In this document: piece after piece, positions 45,737 through 56,465 of the stretch | How positions within the stretch are numbered: position 1 is the stretch's first letter | How the letters are laid out: every line of letters starts with the position of its first letter | Source: Mesodorylaimus sp. YZB2_4 | Lineage: Eukaryota; Nematoda; Enoplea; Dorylaimida; Dorylaimidae | Direction of reading: 5' to 3' | Assembly (NCBI GenBank): GCA_030248295.1 | Contig: JASANH010000830.1 | Location: 248,001-312,000 of the forward strand | Length of the DNA stretch: 64,000 nucleotides | Notes under the pieces: model-generated | Told to the model about the DNA's origin: nothing | What the model saw: the letters and a program-made list of their open reading frames with translations, nothing else | The model's database searches: none | Position numbers and translations under genes: made by a program

Positions 45737-48700
45737 AGCGCGAAGCGGTTTTGTATAATCCAGGCTTTGACAAATAAAGTCGACAGGAGTGGTTGCAAAG
45801 GAGGGCAGTGAAGAATTTCTCTTTTAACGTACTCTCTATAAAGCCATCATGGAGAGTGCACTCGTCTGAATAGAGAGACAAAGACCAGTTAGGGAAGAAT
45901 TTTCGGCAAGACTAAACGACGTGTGACATTGAGTGACTTACGGCGGGCGTCAATTCACTTAGTGGGTCTTTAAGCAGAGGTATATTCAGGACTTGTTTCT
46001 CTCGAGCGCCTAATGTAGTCATGGCCAGGAAACTATACCGACATTTACGCAAAAGAAGTCATGGAAAAAGATGGATAGAAATTGAAGAGGTACAACAAGA
46101 CACCACTCGGCGTCAAGGCCAATACTTTTGTGCTTAAAAAGAGACTTGTAACAGAATAAGACAGCTGTCTGCAAAAAACCTTGTTAAAACTGTCTAAATC
46201 TGATCAAGCTTTGCTGGGTTGAGTCAAAATACTCTTGTCTTTTCAGCAGTCTTTTTCCACAAAGCCATGAATAGTCAGAATTGAGTTACGGCAGAGGAAT
46301 GCTTAGTCACAGTAGGAGAGGGTGCGCATCTGCCGGATTGGTTTAAGCAGAATCGGTGTGCAGAAGCTCATGGACCAAGCTTTTCATCTGTTGCAGCTCA
46401 CTTTCACAGCGCACCCGGGTGACGGGCGGGACGCCATGAGAGGCCGAAGCCACTGGGTCAAAAAACATTGACTGTTGCGAAGGTTGGTTACATTGGTGGC
46501 AAAGGAAGATGGTCGTGCTTGCGGTTGTACCTGTTGCAGATACCTAGCCACCTCATCATTAAGTACCATGATAGCAATCTGTGCACATAAGAAGGACCCC
46601 TAATAAGTTTGGCTATCAACAGCTTGGTTTTCCTTGGAGAAGCTATCTGCAGATACAGCAGATCTTAAAGCACGCAAAGTACAGTGTTTCGTATTGTTTC
46701 TCACCGTTTTTCAGCGCTAAACAGCGCGCGCGTGAGTTCTAAAGTTTTGACTTCAGGCTATGACAGAGTATAGGCAGGTTTACTGTAAAACAGACCCAAC
46801 AATGAACACTACTCGTGCTTCTGATCAATGGGGAATCGAACTTCGACTATTCGAGACTTATGACTGAAACAGCGCAGATATGGCAAAGCTGCATCTGGCT
46901 TATCATGCTGGCTGATAAGGTCCTATTCATAATAGCGTGAGCAAGACCTCCTGGCAAATGCTAGCTTCAGTTGCGGCATATTATCGTCTCAAAAAAGAAG
47001 TCTTGTTACAGAGAGCAGCATCCAGCAGCATATGGATTACCGTATAACCTTCGAGAAGAGCGGCTAAAATAGTAGCTGTGGGCTTTTCTGTCGCGCGCAC
47101 AAGCTTTGGGTTGTTGTGAAATGAATGAATGTGAATGTTACTACGTGAAACAAATAACGCAATACGTAGTTTACATAATTAAAGGACATGCGTCGGGGAA
47201 TTTCTGGTGCCAGAAATTGCCTCAGGCAGGGTCGTTTTCAGCCACTTATCACAAATGTCGTAAGATTCAAACGGTGAACAGAGAGGGTGCGGGCTGAAGT
47301 TACTGTGAGCGCTCACCTGAACAATGCCAAAAGTCAGAAAACTGTCTCACACGGGGCGATTGCCAGTTTCTTTTATAATAATGCTGTTTTCATTTATTTT
47401 CCGTAATTTGTTGTTGAGATTTTTCTGGTTTCAAACTATATGCACGAATACGGACTGCACGTCTTCATGTCTACACGACGAGGAACTTAGCGCAAAAAGT
47501 AGAACAGTGATTTTTGAAACTATTGGAAAAAAATATAACAGAATATATCAATAATCAACGAAAAGCTTGTGGAACAAAATAAGAATTATTTTAGAAGTCA
47601 AAAAGAACTGAGCTTGGTAGGGTTCGAACCATCGTGCACAGCAGCCCGGTTGCAAAAACTGTGCGTCAAAAGTCCTCTCCGCGCCACTGAGTTCTTACAT
47701 GAATGGCAGAAGTCAGAAGACAAGCGGTTTTTGACCCCTTTCAGCCCTTCCCTGTCTAATCGGAAGGGACTTTCTCAGAGCGGAAACGGCGGATATCTGG
47801 AATGCAATCTTTCTTTTGGAGACAGCAAGGACGAATCGACTCAAATGACAGAATTGTCCAGCCTTATCTGCGCTATATGTAGTTTGCACGTGATGGACTA
47901 TCTTGCGCCAAACAGTGGGGATGGGCAGAGAGTGACCAAGAGACCATTTCGTAAATCCGAGTCGACAATGGTCAGTGGCAACTTTTGTTGCCTCAGACAG
48001 GTTTCCTGTTCTCTACCGAACAAAACCTGGTTGCATGCTTGCCTCTAAGAATGAAAATTCTTGCGGGGGTTTTCTCATAACATAATCGGCGTGCGTTTTG
48101 TTCCATCGAGCCATTTTCTCTCAGTTTCAGATTCTGCGCTCTTTGCTCTGGAATTTATGTTTGTTTTCCCTTAGCGGAGGGCGAGCGTTGACTTGGGTTT
48201 GAAGAAGGCCCGAGCAGCGCGGTCAAGATTTACATAGTGTTCCCAGCATAGGGCGGATCCGTGTACAACTACTGTAGTGTGCGGAGAATAGGAGGTACAA
48301 GATGTGAGTATGAAACCACTGTTCTTTCAGCGATTTCCAGGGTCTTGGTGGTGCAGTGCAGCGCCGTTCGACGAATACTCCATCAGTCCGGCTACAGGTA
48401 AATAAAATCTTACTTAGACCAAAAAACGGGAATCAGCCTCTACACTTGACTTGACTGCGACGAACGAACGTCGATTCCGTAATGAGGAAACCCCCAGATA
48501 ACATGCGAGAGTGTAACAGACTTCACATTCCACTGTTTTTTTTGCATTCGTTCTACAGCACCTCGACCACTGGTCATCCATTATGTTATCAGGAGCAGGG
48601 GTGGGCCAGATAATAATAAATGCTAATAAAAGAGCCAGGTCAAGCTCCAGTGGACTCCAGTAGAAGTGTCATATTCTCACTGCAAGGGCTGAACGTCAAT

Positions 48701-49866
48701 CGATTGTTCACGATGGAAAGTGCCACGATGATCGCCATTGTCTCTGAGAGAGCCCCTTGCTTCTGCATGTGGCAATAACAGCTATCATAGTGAGAAGAAT
48801 AGCGGCTGTTGTGCAGATGATAAGCGCGGCGGGTTCAGAAACAAATGTATTATACAACTTTTGGGTTCGATTCTCTTCTCCAGCAATTTTTTTGGACTTT
48901 TTTGAGCTAACCGCAAAGTTTTCTTACTGTAAAGTACTGTATTTTAGAACTTTACGATTGCATGCTTGCTGCAAGCTCAACCTTTTCTTTAGCATGTAGC
49001 TTGAACAGTTGGCCTACCGCTTATGTTAGACGAAGTACAAGATTCGGGCAGGCATTCATAAGGCAGGCATCAAATCACGCCCGCTGCGCCTTATTGATTA
49101 TTGACACGCAGAGGCAGAGAACAAAAGGGTTTAGCCGTGAAAACAATGGGCAGGTGCACTAACTTATCAACCTTGGCGGCCACGTAACTTGTTCAAACAG
49201 CCCGACTTATGTCCTTTAAAAGTGGTCACAGAATAACACATTCTAGAAACATAGTCCATACCGTGTGGTTCTCCACTCACTGCCAGTATTTTCCAAGGCT
49301 CGACTTCTGTGGACAGGAAGTATCTGGTCTTGGTCAGTACTGTACTATTAGTGTAACTGGCGGACATTTTCCACCATGCCAGGGAGCAACGTCTGACCTG
49401 TTCCATGTCAGCAACATCACTAAGAGGGTGCTCTACACGGTGGCAACAAGCCCCTTCAGAGCAAATCAGCATATAAAACTCGAATAATCATTCACCATAA
49501 AATAAAGAAATGGATCCTGTTTCGATCACAGCAACTTATATACATACATCATGAAACACATCCTGATAGCCGCAAAAACTCGCATGGTCGTGATGATGGA
49601 TTTAGCTAAATGCTTATAATGACAATGGTTGCAGAATACACATCACAAAAACACCTGATAATCCGTATACTGTATCAGCAGGCGCTTCAGACCAGTCAGC
49701 CAGAAGTACTGTGCAAAACCGCTAACTTTGCTCATCTCTATCTCGGCTTCTCCTTGACTAAACAAGAAAAAAGTTGCTGTGTTTCTCAAATATGCAACCC
49801 ACAATAAGCAACCCAAGTTTTAACTAATTTCGTCCATACGTTTCATTCCACTCACTGTCAGTATTT
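45737..49866. other. Intergenic region, no gene recognised
   Basis: The region upstream of the anoctamin start (45737-46000) should hold its promoter, but no specific element is identifiable. A degenerate tRNA-like B-box, GGTTCGAACC, occurs near 47608-47618. No coding exon is convincing. Confidence 0.4.
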
Positions 49867-51473
49867 TCAAAGCTGCGTTTTCTTAAATGATGCATCAAAT
49901 TTGTTTTCAATCCTTTCAAGCCTCTCGTAAACGATTCTTAACTCTTGCCTCAGTTCCCTGTTATCAGTCAGGACGGCTTGAATTTGTGCATTAATCTCTT
50001 TCAAATCGTTCTCATCAACGAACCGTTCTGAGGACTGCGCTGCTTCGTTGAAATTACGACTGGCATAACTTGCAAAAGAGATGCAGCATCCCGTAGCTGT
50101 TGATTTTTCCCGTCTTCGAAATGCATTATATAAGAAAAGCATAATTTCTACAAACCACAGCATGCTAAATCCAGTATACAGCCCGAGGTCCCCGCCGACT
50201 TGAGATATCAGCTGGGTGACAGTAAATTGCGCTTTTTCTTCAAACCTAATGTAAGAGCGATCAGAAGAAGAAAAGATAACAGCAGCGCGCGGAGGTTCTG
50301 CGTTATTTGGCTCCTTGTTAGTTATCTGATATATGTTTTTAATTTTGGTGCACGGAACACAAAAGGGGCCAGCCTGGCTTACTCGATGGTTAATCTCGTT
50401 TTGGTTATTGGGCAAACATTGACCGTAAATTTTTGCGGTGCATATGGCGCCACCAATCATTGGCTCATTCATGCTACTTACTGCCAAGGCTGAACTTAGA
50501 ATTTTGCTGTATTGAGTGCAGTTACACAGCTCAGAAACAGTACGCAATCGAACGTTGTCCAAGCAATCTTGTTCGGTATCAAATTCATTGGTGCATTCAA
50601 TCATCTGAGATATATCGAAAACGCCGAAATTCGACATACAGATAGCAAACACAGCTGTCTGCCACGTTGGTGGCATCGCCAACGATTCGCCGTTGATTTG
50701 TATGGTTGGATTGTTGGGCGGGCGTGGCATCATCACGCCTGGAGTCGTGGCGATCTGCCGTGATCCAACAGTGATGAAGTCCATCACATTGGAGGAATCA
50801 AACTTATATTCAGCGTTGCGTCGATGAATATCCAGGTCATGGGAGAGTGGAATATAGAAACATGTGTTTCGTAGCCGCGGTCATTGATTTCCATGAACTC
50901 AAACTCGATTTGGTTTTCGATATAATTGTTCAAAGTCTCATTCTTGGAATCGCGCCGCACAAAAACGGGTTTAATGGCGTTCCAAATAAGGGAAAAAAGA
51001 GGGATTGAACGCCCACTTTGAATAAAGGAGTCGACGACGGCTGTGGCTTCGGCCTTGGTCAGGTTCAGGGTATTCAGTAAACTGGCAGGGAATGTTTGAT
51101 CTATTCCATATTTGTCCATGGAATAAACGAATTTGTGAACCAGAAACACATCAAAAATATCATTCGCCGAGATTTGATTTTCTAAACTGCCACTTGTTTT
51201 TGACCAAATGTACTCGTTTTTATGCAAAGCTGCCTTGATCGCATCAGTAATCTGTGATCCCGAGCCGATAGGCCAGGGCAGCAAAATTGGATAATCGATA
51301 CAAATACGTGTTTTTCCAATGAAAGGGAAGCGATCAGTGATATTGATAATTTTTAAAGACGTCATTGTGTTATCCGCGATGTAATCTGTGATTATTTGAT
51401 AGGAGCCCCATATGCCTACTCCAGTCAGAATTAATCCTAAAACCACGTACAGCAGAACACCGCCACCGACCAT
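49867..51473 (-). pseudogene. DEG/ENaC channel, copy 1, broken by a 2-bp frameshift
   Basis: From ATG 51473, TM1 is LLYVVLGLILTGVGIW, followed by an extracellular region. The frame is lost near 50861-50868, where GAAACATGTGTTTCGTAG has two more bases than the intact paralogue. The rest continues in another frame from about 50787 and includes CLDNVRLRTVSELCNCTQY, CVPCTKIKNIYQIT and TM2 GGDLGLYTGFSMLWFVEIML, then a coiled-coil tail. Everything else is intact, so it is a young pseudogene or a sequence error. About 460 bp (50883-51346) is nearly identical to the copy at 56466. DEG/ENaC proteins form trimeric sodium channels opened by peptide, acid or force. Confidence 0.85.
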
Positions 51474-51509
51474 TCTTCCAAGCTTTCTGTGTTTGGTGTT
51501 TGACAGCAA

Positions 51510-52480
51510 GTCCAGTAAAACCGAATTAGGCAGGGTAAGAGATTGGGCCCGAGGGGCATACAGATACTCAGCATTTTAACTAGAGGCTACCATTTAATGG
51601 CGCTGTGACATTTTCAATTTTCCGTGGTTGATATACATAGGTTAATCACCGTCGAATGTGGGTGTTGTGCTTTGGAGAAAGACCATGCTAACGCGTGATA
51701 AGGTGACGTGACCTGTATCTCTTGTTGGGTAAGAAACTGGTAGCTCTTGTTGGGGCAACAGGCGCAGCGACCAAGCAGCAGCTAAGCATCGATCGGTCTC
51801 CATTTCTCAAAGTTCTCTTCAAACTCACCGATAGCGTGCTGCCTTGAGCAGGCACACACGTCTTTGAACAGTCAGGCTTTAATTACTAGTTTATCTTCGA
51901 CTGCAAGCTTATATTTTTGAAGACGCCTGCCACATCTGCAACTCGATTGAGAGGACGCTGATATAAAGACAGGAGGCAAAGAACTTGCATTCCTGATGTT
52001 GGCGTTTGAGTGCCTGGCGGCTGATGTCCAGCAATTAGAAGTTCAGCACCAAAAAGATATGATTAGCCGTTTATGTTCATGTTCATGTTTTACCACATCA
52101 CCAAACGCTTATGCGCACTCGAGCGTGAAGGGACACATTGCACACGAAATGATTTACCGGCCCGCGAGTCGAACACTCGCCCGCAACTGTGCACCTGGCG
52201 TGAGAGGCAGACGCCCAACCCACCAGGCCACGAGGCGTTATTGGCGCCGTTATTGGGCCAGGTGCTTTTACATTTTTCGTTTTGCAGGATTTGCAATCCA
52301 ATGGACCAAATTGAGTGAGCCACGGCACTAATAAATTAATGAGATCTAAAGCAATCAATCAAAGCATATTATACAGTCTACGCTGTACCAGCTCAACATC
52401 ACCTCATTAGTGCATTATTGGGCTTAGGATTTATCGTCAGTCCCGTCATTGCCGTAGTCTCAAGAGAAACAGCGCTCCCT
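51510..52480. other. Head-to-head spacer between DEG/ENaC copies 1 and 3
   Basis: About 1 kb separating divergent channel copies. It holds a minus-strand SINE-A (52079-52237) and no gene. The segment 52320-52450 has weak similarity to 54670-54790. Confidence 0.45.
52079..52237 (-). repeat. tRNA-derived SINE, family A
   Basis: The minus strand reads CGCCTCGTGGCCTGGTGGG at the head, then the B-box-like GTGTTCGACTCGCGGGCC. The tail TAAGCGTTTGGTGATGTGG leads into AAAACATGAACATGAAC. Same family as 10508-10672. Confidence 0.82.
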
Positions 52481-52548
52481 GATAATCAGTCATGTATGTA
52501 AATTTCTAAAAATTTAGACTTATTGTTAGCTTTTTTTTGGCGCAATAG

Positions 52549-54162
52549 GTGTGGGTTTCACATGTTCAACCACTGAAGAAGAAATAAACGTTCAATCAGA
52601 TTTGATCCAAACGTTTTGGGAAACTAAACTCAAAATGGATTTTGTTTAATTGTCCTGTGTCTAATCGCAATGCGTAACCGCAGTCACTGCAGTTCAGGAA
52701 CCAGGAGTAAAAAACCATATTTGCACCTTGTAACGAATATCTATCATTACTGATCTGACTTTGGAAAATACTATCGATATTGCTTCATTTTCAGCAACAA
52801 TCCTGTCCTTGGATGATCAATTGTTGGTGTCATTCACTAAATATGGCAGATATGTGGGTGTCCCACTTAGACCTCAAGACTTCCGCAGTTTTTATTCAAA
52901 TATTAGCAATGGTTTATCGGGCGATGGCCATGGATTGAGTTTGGTACACCCGGAAGTCTATAAACCCGAAGTAATTCAAGCAAAGTAATTCAAGTAATTT
53001 ACAAATTTTTGAAGAATCCAGAAGCTACTATATTGACAGATAATGCCATTAAAAGTACGGGAATTGTTGAAGAAGATTTTGCGAGGGTGATTTTTGATCA
53101 AAACAAAACAAATAATCCCTTCACTTTCACTCTTTATTATCTCAAAGCCTATTCCTTGCGTGTATATTTACCATTAGATTTTCTCGTTAGCTCACCAAAA
53201 AGCAAATACACAATTGCAATGTAGCCCTTATAGCAGTTTACAGCAGCATCGTTCAAAACTACTGTTCTGGGCGCAAGTCCTACCCGGGGCCAACAAATTG
53301 GACGACTCAGCGGTTCAGAGAAACTAAATTGCAAACAGAGGTATTTTTTACTCGAATGCTGTCCGCAGCCAAGACGATAGGTGTGCTGGTTTGACCAGTA
53401 TTGAAGATTGCGAGCACAAATGCTGCATTTGACGCAGTGATTCACTCATGCCGTTGCTTACCATTCACTTTTAGACGGCTGTATCAAGATACAGAGAATG
53501 GAAAACTGCCTTGGTGTACAGTACAACATTACGGGCAGTGCTTGGAAACGTCAATGTATGATTTGTCGACTTGTGAAGGGCAGAGCATAATTCCGTGCAA
53601 ACATGCGCAAAATACGATCAGAATCACTGGTTCTCCAGAAAAATATGAGGATAATTCAAGTTTTCTTCAGAATCAGCCAGAATACAGGGTTACTGTAGAA
53701 ATTAATTGTTTGCAAACGACGTACATGGTTTTTAAGAGACAGTTTCAAAATACTTGTCTGGATACAATGGGGCAAATTGGAGGAAATTTGGGAACACTTT
53801 TATCATTCAGCTTACTCGGCATGTGGCAACTAACCGCCTATCTTTACAATAGATGGATAGGCGATAAGAGGCAGGTTGGAAGCGAGAGACCTTCTACGAC
53901 TCCCTCTTTCATATTCATGTCGTCATGGTTAAAATTTGCGGTGACTGCTAGAGAAGCCGATGGTTTGAATCAAGGTGAAATCGACGATGAATTGGAGAAA
54001 CGAATTCAAGATTTTGAAAGCAAATGCAAGGTTCTTGCGGAAAACAACACAAAGTTGGCCATGGAGACGCAAGAAGAAATTTCATTTTGGAAAAATGAAG
54101 TCGAGAAAATAACCCTGCGTGACAAATATCTTGTGCAAATAAATCAACATGTAGCATCATGA
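52549..54162 (+). pseudogene. DEG/ENaC channel, copy 3, with at least two frame breaks
   Basis: Pieces in order: 52549-52648, a doubtful piece with INVQSDLIQTFWETKLKM. 52716-52984 has LSLDDQLLVSFTKYGRYVGV. 52985-53223 has VIYKFLKNPEATILTDNAIK and a YLPLDF block. 53325-53420 has GIFYSNAVRSQDDRCAG and EDCEHKC. 53404-54162 has CRCLPFTF, CTVQHYGQC and TM2 GQIGGNLGTLLSFSLLGMW, then a coiled-coil tail. A 10-base direct repeat, GTAATTCAAG, at 52971 and 52985 (14-bp offset) shifts the frame between the second and third pieces. A one-base shift near 53425 separates EDCEHK from FDAVIHSCRC. The TM1 region was not found. It is most likely a pseudogene; two unrecognised introns are a less likely alternative. 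Diverged from the other two copies. Confidence 0.72.
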
Positions 54163-56465
54163 AACTTTGAAGTGGAGCAATGCTGGTGGAGTCGAGGTTG
54201 CGAATTTGATATATGAGGTCCAGCAGACGACGATGCTGCTTGTGAGATGATGCTGCTCTAATGTAGATGGACTGTCAGGCCATTCTTCTTGTCACTAGTA
54301 AGTACGCTCCGGCAGAAGTTTTATGCAATGGTCGCAATTGAGGCTTTTCCTACCCTCTTCGTCGTGATTTAAAAAATTTGTCTACTGTTTTCAGTATCAA
54401 GCTGCAGCTAGGAAATTCGAGCTGGAGATTGTGTGGCTCTTAACCCGTGACGGTTGCAACTTGTCATTCAATACTATTAACTACCTGCATTTTTGCGAAG
54501 AATTTTATTACATCCTTTTTTTGTCGGCTCATAATTCGTCCCTCTTATCTGCTGATGTCCGCGCATGACTGAAAACATTGAGGCGATGCCGTCATCGTCG
54601 TTATGGGAGCGGATAATTCAACATTTTTGATCGGAACCATCTCGAGATCTTCCATCATTTAGGGCTGCTGCGCTGATAAATTATGTGGTTAAGACAATCA
54701 ATCAAAGCTCGTCGCTCTTTGCTCCTTTTATAGAGCCTTGAGTGCAACTTCAAGCTTTAGATTTATCGCCAATCATAGTCCAAGTCCCTCGGGCTTACAA
54801 GAGACTAGGCCTTCAGCTAATCGGACATTCCTGAAAAGCCTGAAATTTTGATTTAGGGTTTATTTATTTTCCGCAATGTGAGCGCCATAAAATTTCATAG
54901 CTCAGCGTAGTAATTTATTTGCGATCAGCGTTTGAAGGAACTCTTAGGAACCTGCCACAAGGAGAGTGCTTTTTTCGGACCGCTGTAAGAAATCACTAGC
55001 CTCTCATTTCTGCTGAGAGGGATAAAAAGATGGATAACGCGTTTTCTACAATGAGTATAGCTTGCTACTTATCGCTAGTGAGCATGGTCGCGTGAGGTCG
55101 CGTGAAACTTGCATGACTATGATCGTGTCATAACTGTCACGAAGCAGCATTGAAAGTACAGTAGTGCGCTCCCCAGCTGGTGGATGCAATCAACAGAGAG
55201 CGTCAGAATTTTCTTTCCTCCAGGCGTGAGTCCCAAAACCTGGCTATCTACAGCGTGCACGAAATGCTTCGGGGCAGAATCAGGCGACATCGCGGTCTAC
55301 AGCATCTTAAATCTGATCTGCACAAGATACCACCCATATACATAGTAGATACCACTCATAGATATCATAGGTATACCCATCTATAACTTGTTTTCTTTGG
55401 GAATATACACGCCCGCCACGTTGCAGCATAGTCCCACGTGCACATTAACAACGGAAACAGATACAATTAGTAAAAGAGTAAAGAACAGTGTCTGTTGGGA
55501 GTATACACCTACATGCACCTGTCACCTACAGTATGTCTAGCAGCAGAGTGAATAATGCTCATACCATGTGCGTCCTTTCATGATGTTTTCTATGTACTGG
55601 TCTCATCAATTAGCCGTAGAGACACGAAGATAAAAGCGTCTATCACTTGTGCGTCGGCGATAGAGACGAGTGCACCGCGTCCCTTGGCTGTTGAGGATGG
55701 AACCCTGGCCAGTGATGTTTCCAACGCTGCCAACCGATCTCTGACGACTCGAGCAGCATGAAGGATTGTCTCCATGTTTTACCTCATCGCCAAAGGCAGG
55801 TATGCGCACTTGAGCGAGGGTCAAGGGACCCACTGTGCTCAAAATGATTTACCAGGCCCCGAGTCGAACACTCCCTGGCGTGAGAGGCAGAGGAGCCGGA
55901 TGCACTGTCTGGACCACTTGTCAAAGATGCTGTATTTGCATCGTGCTCCAAACATCTTTCCAAACGCAATGTGGACACTTGTCAAGAGCAAAATTTAAAG
56001 TACAACGGAAGTGCTGGTTTTATTTGGAAAATAGGAGGAGCAAATTCGCCATACGACCCATATTACATAACATCTAAGCAAGTACAAGTAGATCTAAACA
56101 TTCATAGGAATTAGATCAATATGATCTTGATAGCCACAGAAATACTCTTTGATAAATTTACTGTAGACCAGAAGAAAATATGAGAGCATGGTAGAGTCAG
56201 TTCACTCATTCTTTTATCGTGTTGCCTGGACATGATCCAAATTTTTTATTTTTCGATGAAAAAAAATCTTTGCAGCGCATATTTAGAAGGGACTGTTTTT
56301 CGTTCTCACAAAATCTTATCTAAAGGGAGCAAATACATATCATGAGAGGCATTGAGAGCAAGTCGAGGACGCAACTAATTTCATGATGTTTCTTGTGCAG
56401 AGAAAAGGGCAAACGCTACTAACTAATTCTTGATGGCAAGGCGTACACACCTCGTACATTCACAA
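54163..56465. other. No gene recognised
   Basis: It contains a truncated minus-strand SINE-A (55771-55893). The stretch 54670-54790 is weakly similar to the 5' flank of DEG/ENaC copy 3. There is no coding exon. Confidence 0.4.
55771..55893 (-). repeat. SINE family A, internally deleted
   Basis: The minus strand has CTGCCTCTCACGCCAGG, then directly GAGTGTTCGACTCGGGGCC and the tail ending ATGAGGTAAAACATGG. About 17 bases present in the other copies, between these blocks, are missing. Confidence 0.72.

Noticed and set aside
47595..47690. tRNA-like sequence with GGTTCGAACC on the minus strand
   Set aside because: The T-arm and acceptor stems do not pair and no convincing A-box arm was found; probably a decayed SINE or chance.
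51474..51509. Upstream extension of DEG/ENaC copy 1 (and 58086-58172 in copy 2)
   Set aside because: No ATG in frame. The two copies differ by one base in length just before the shared ATG, so this sequence is unlikely to be coding.
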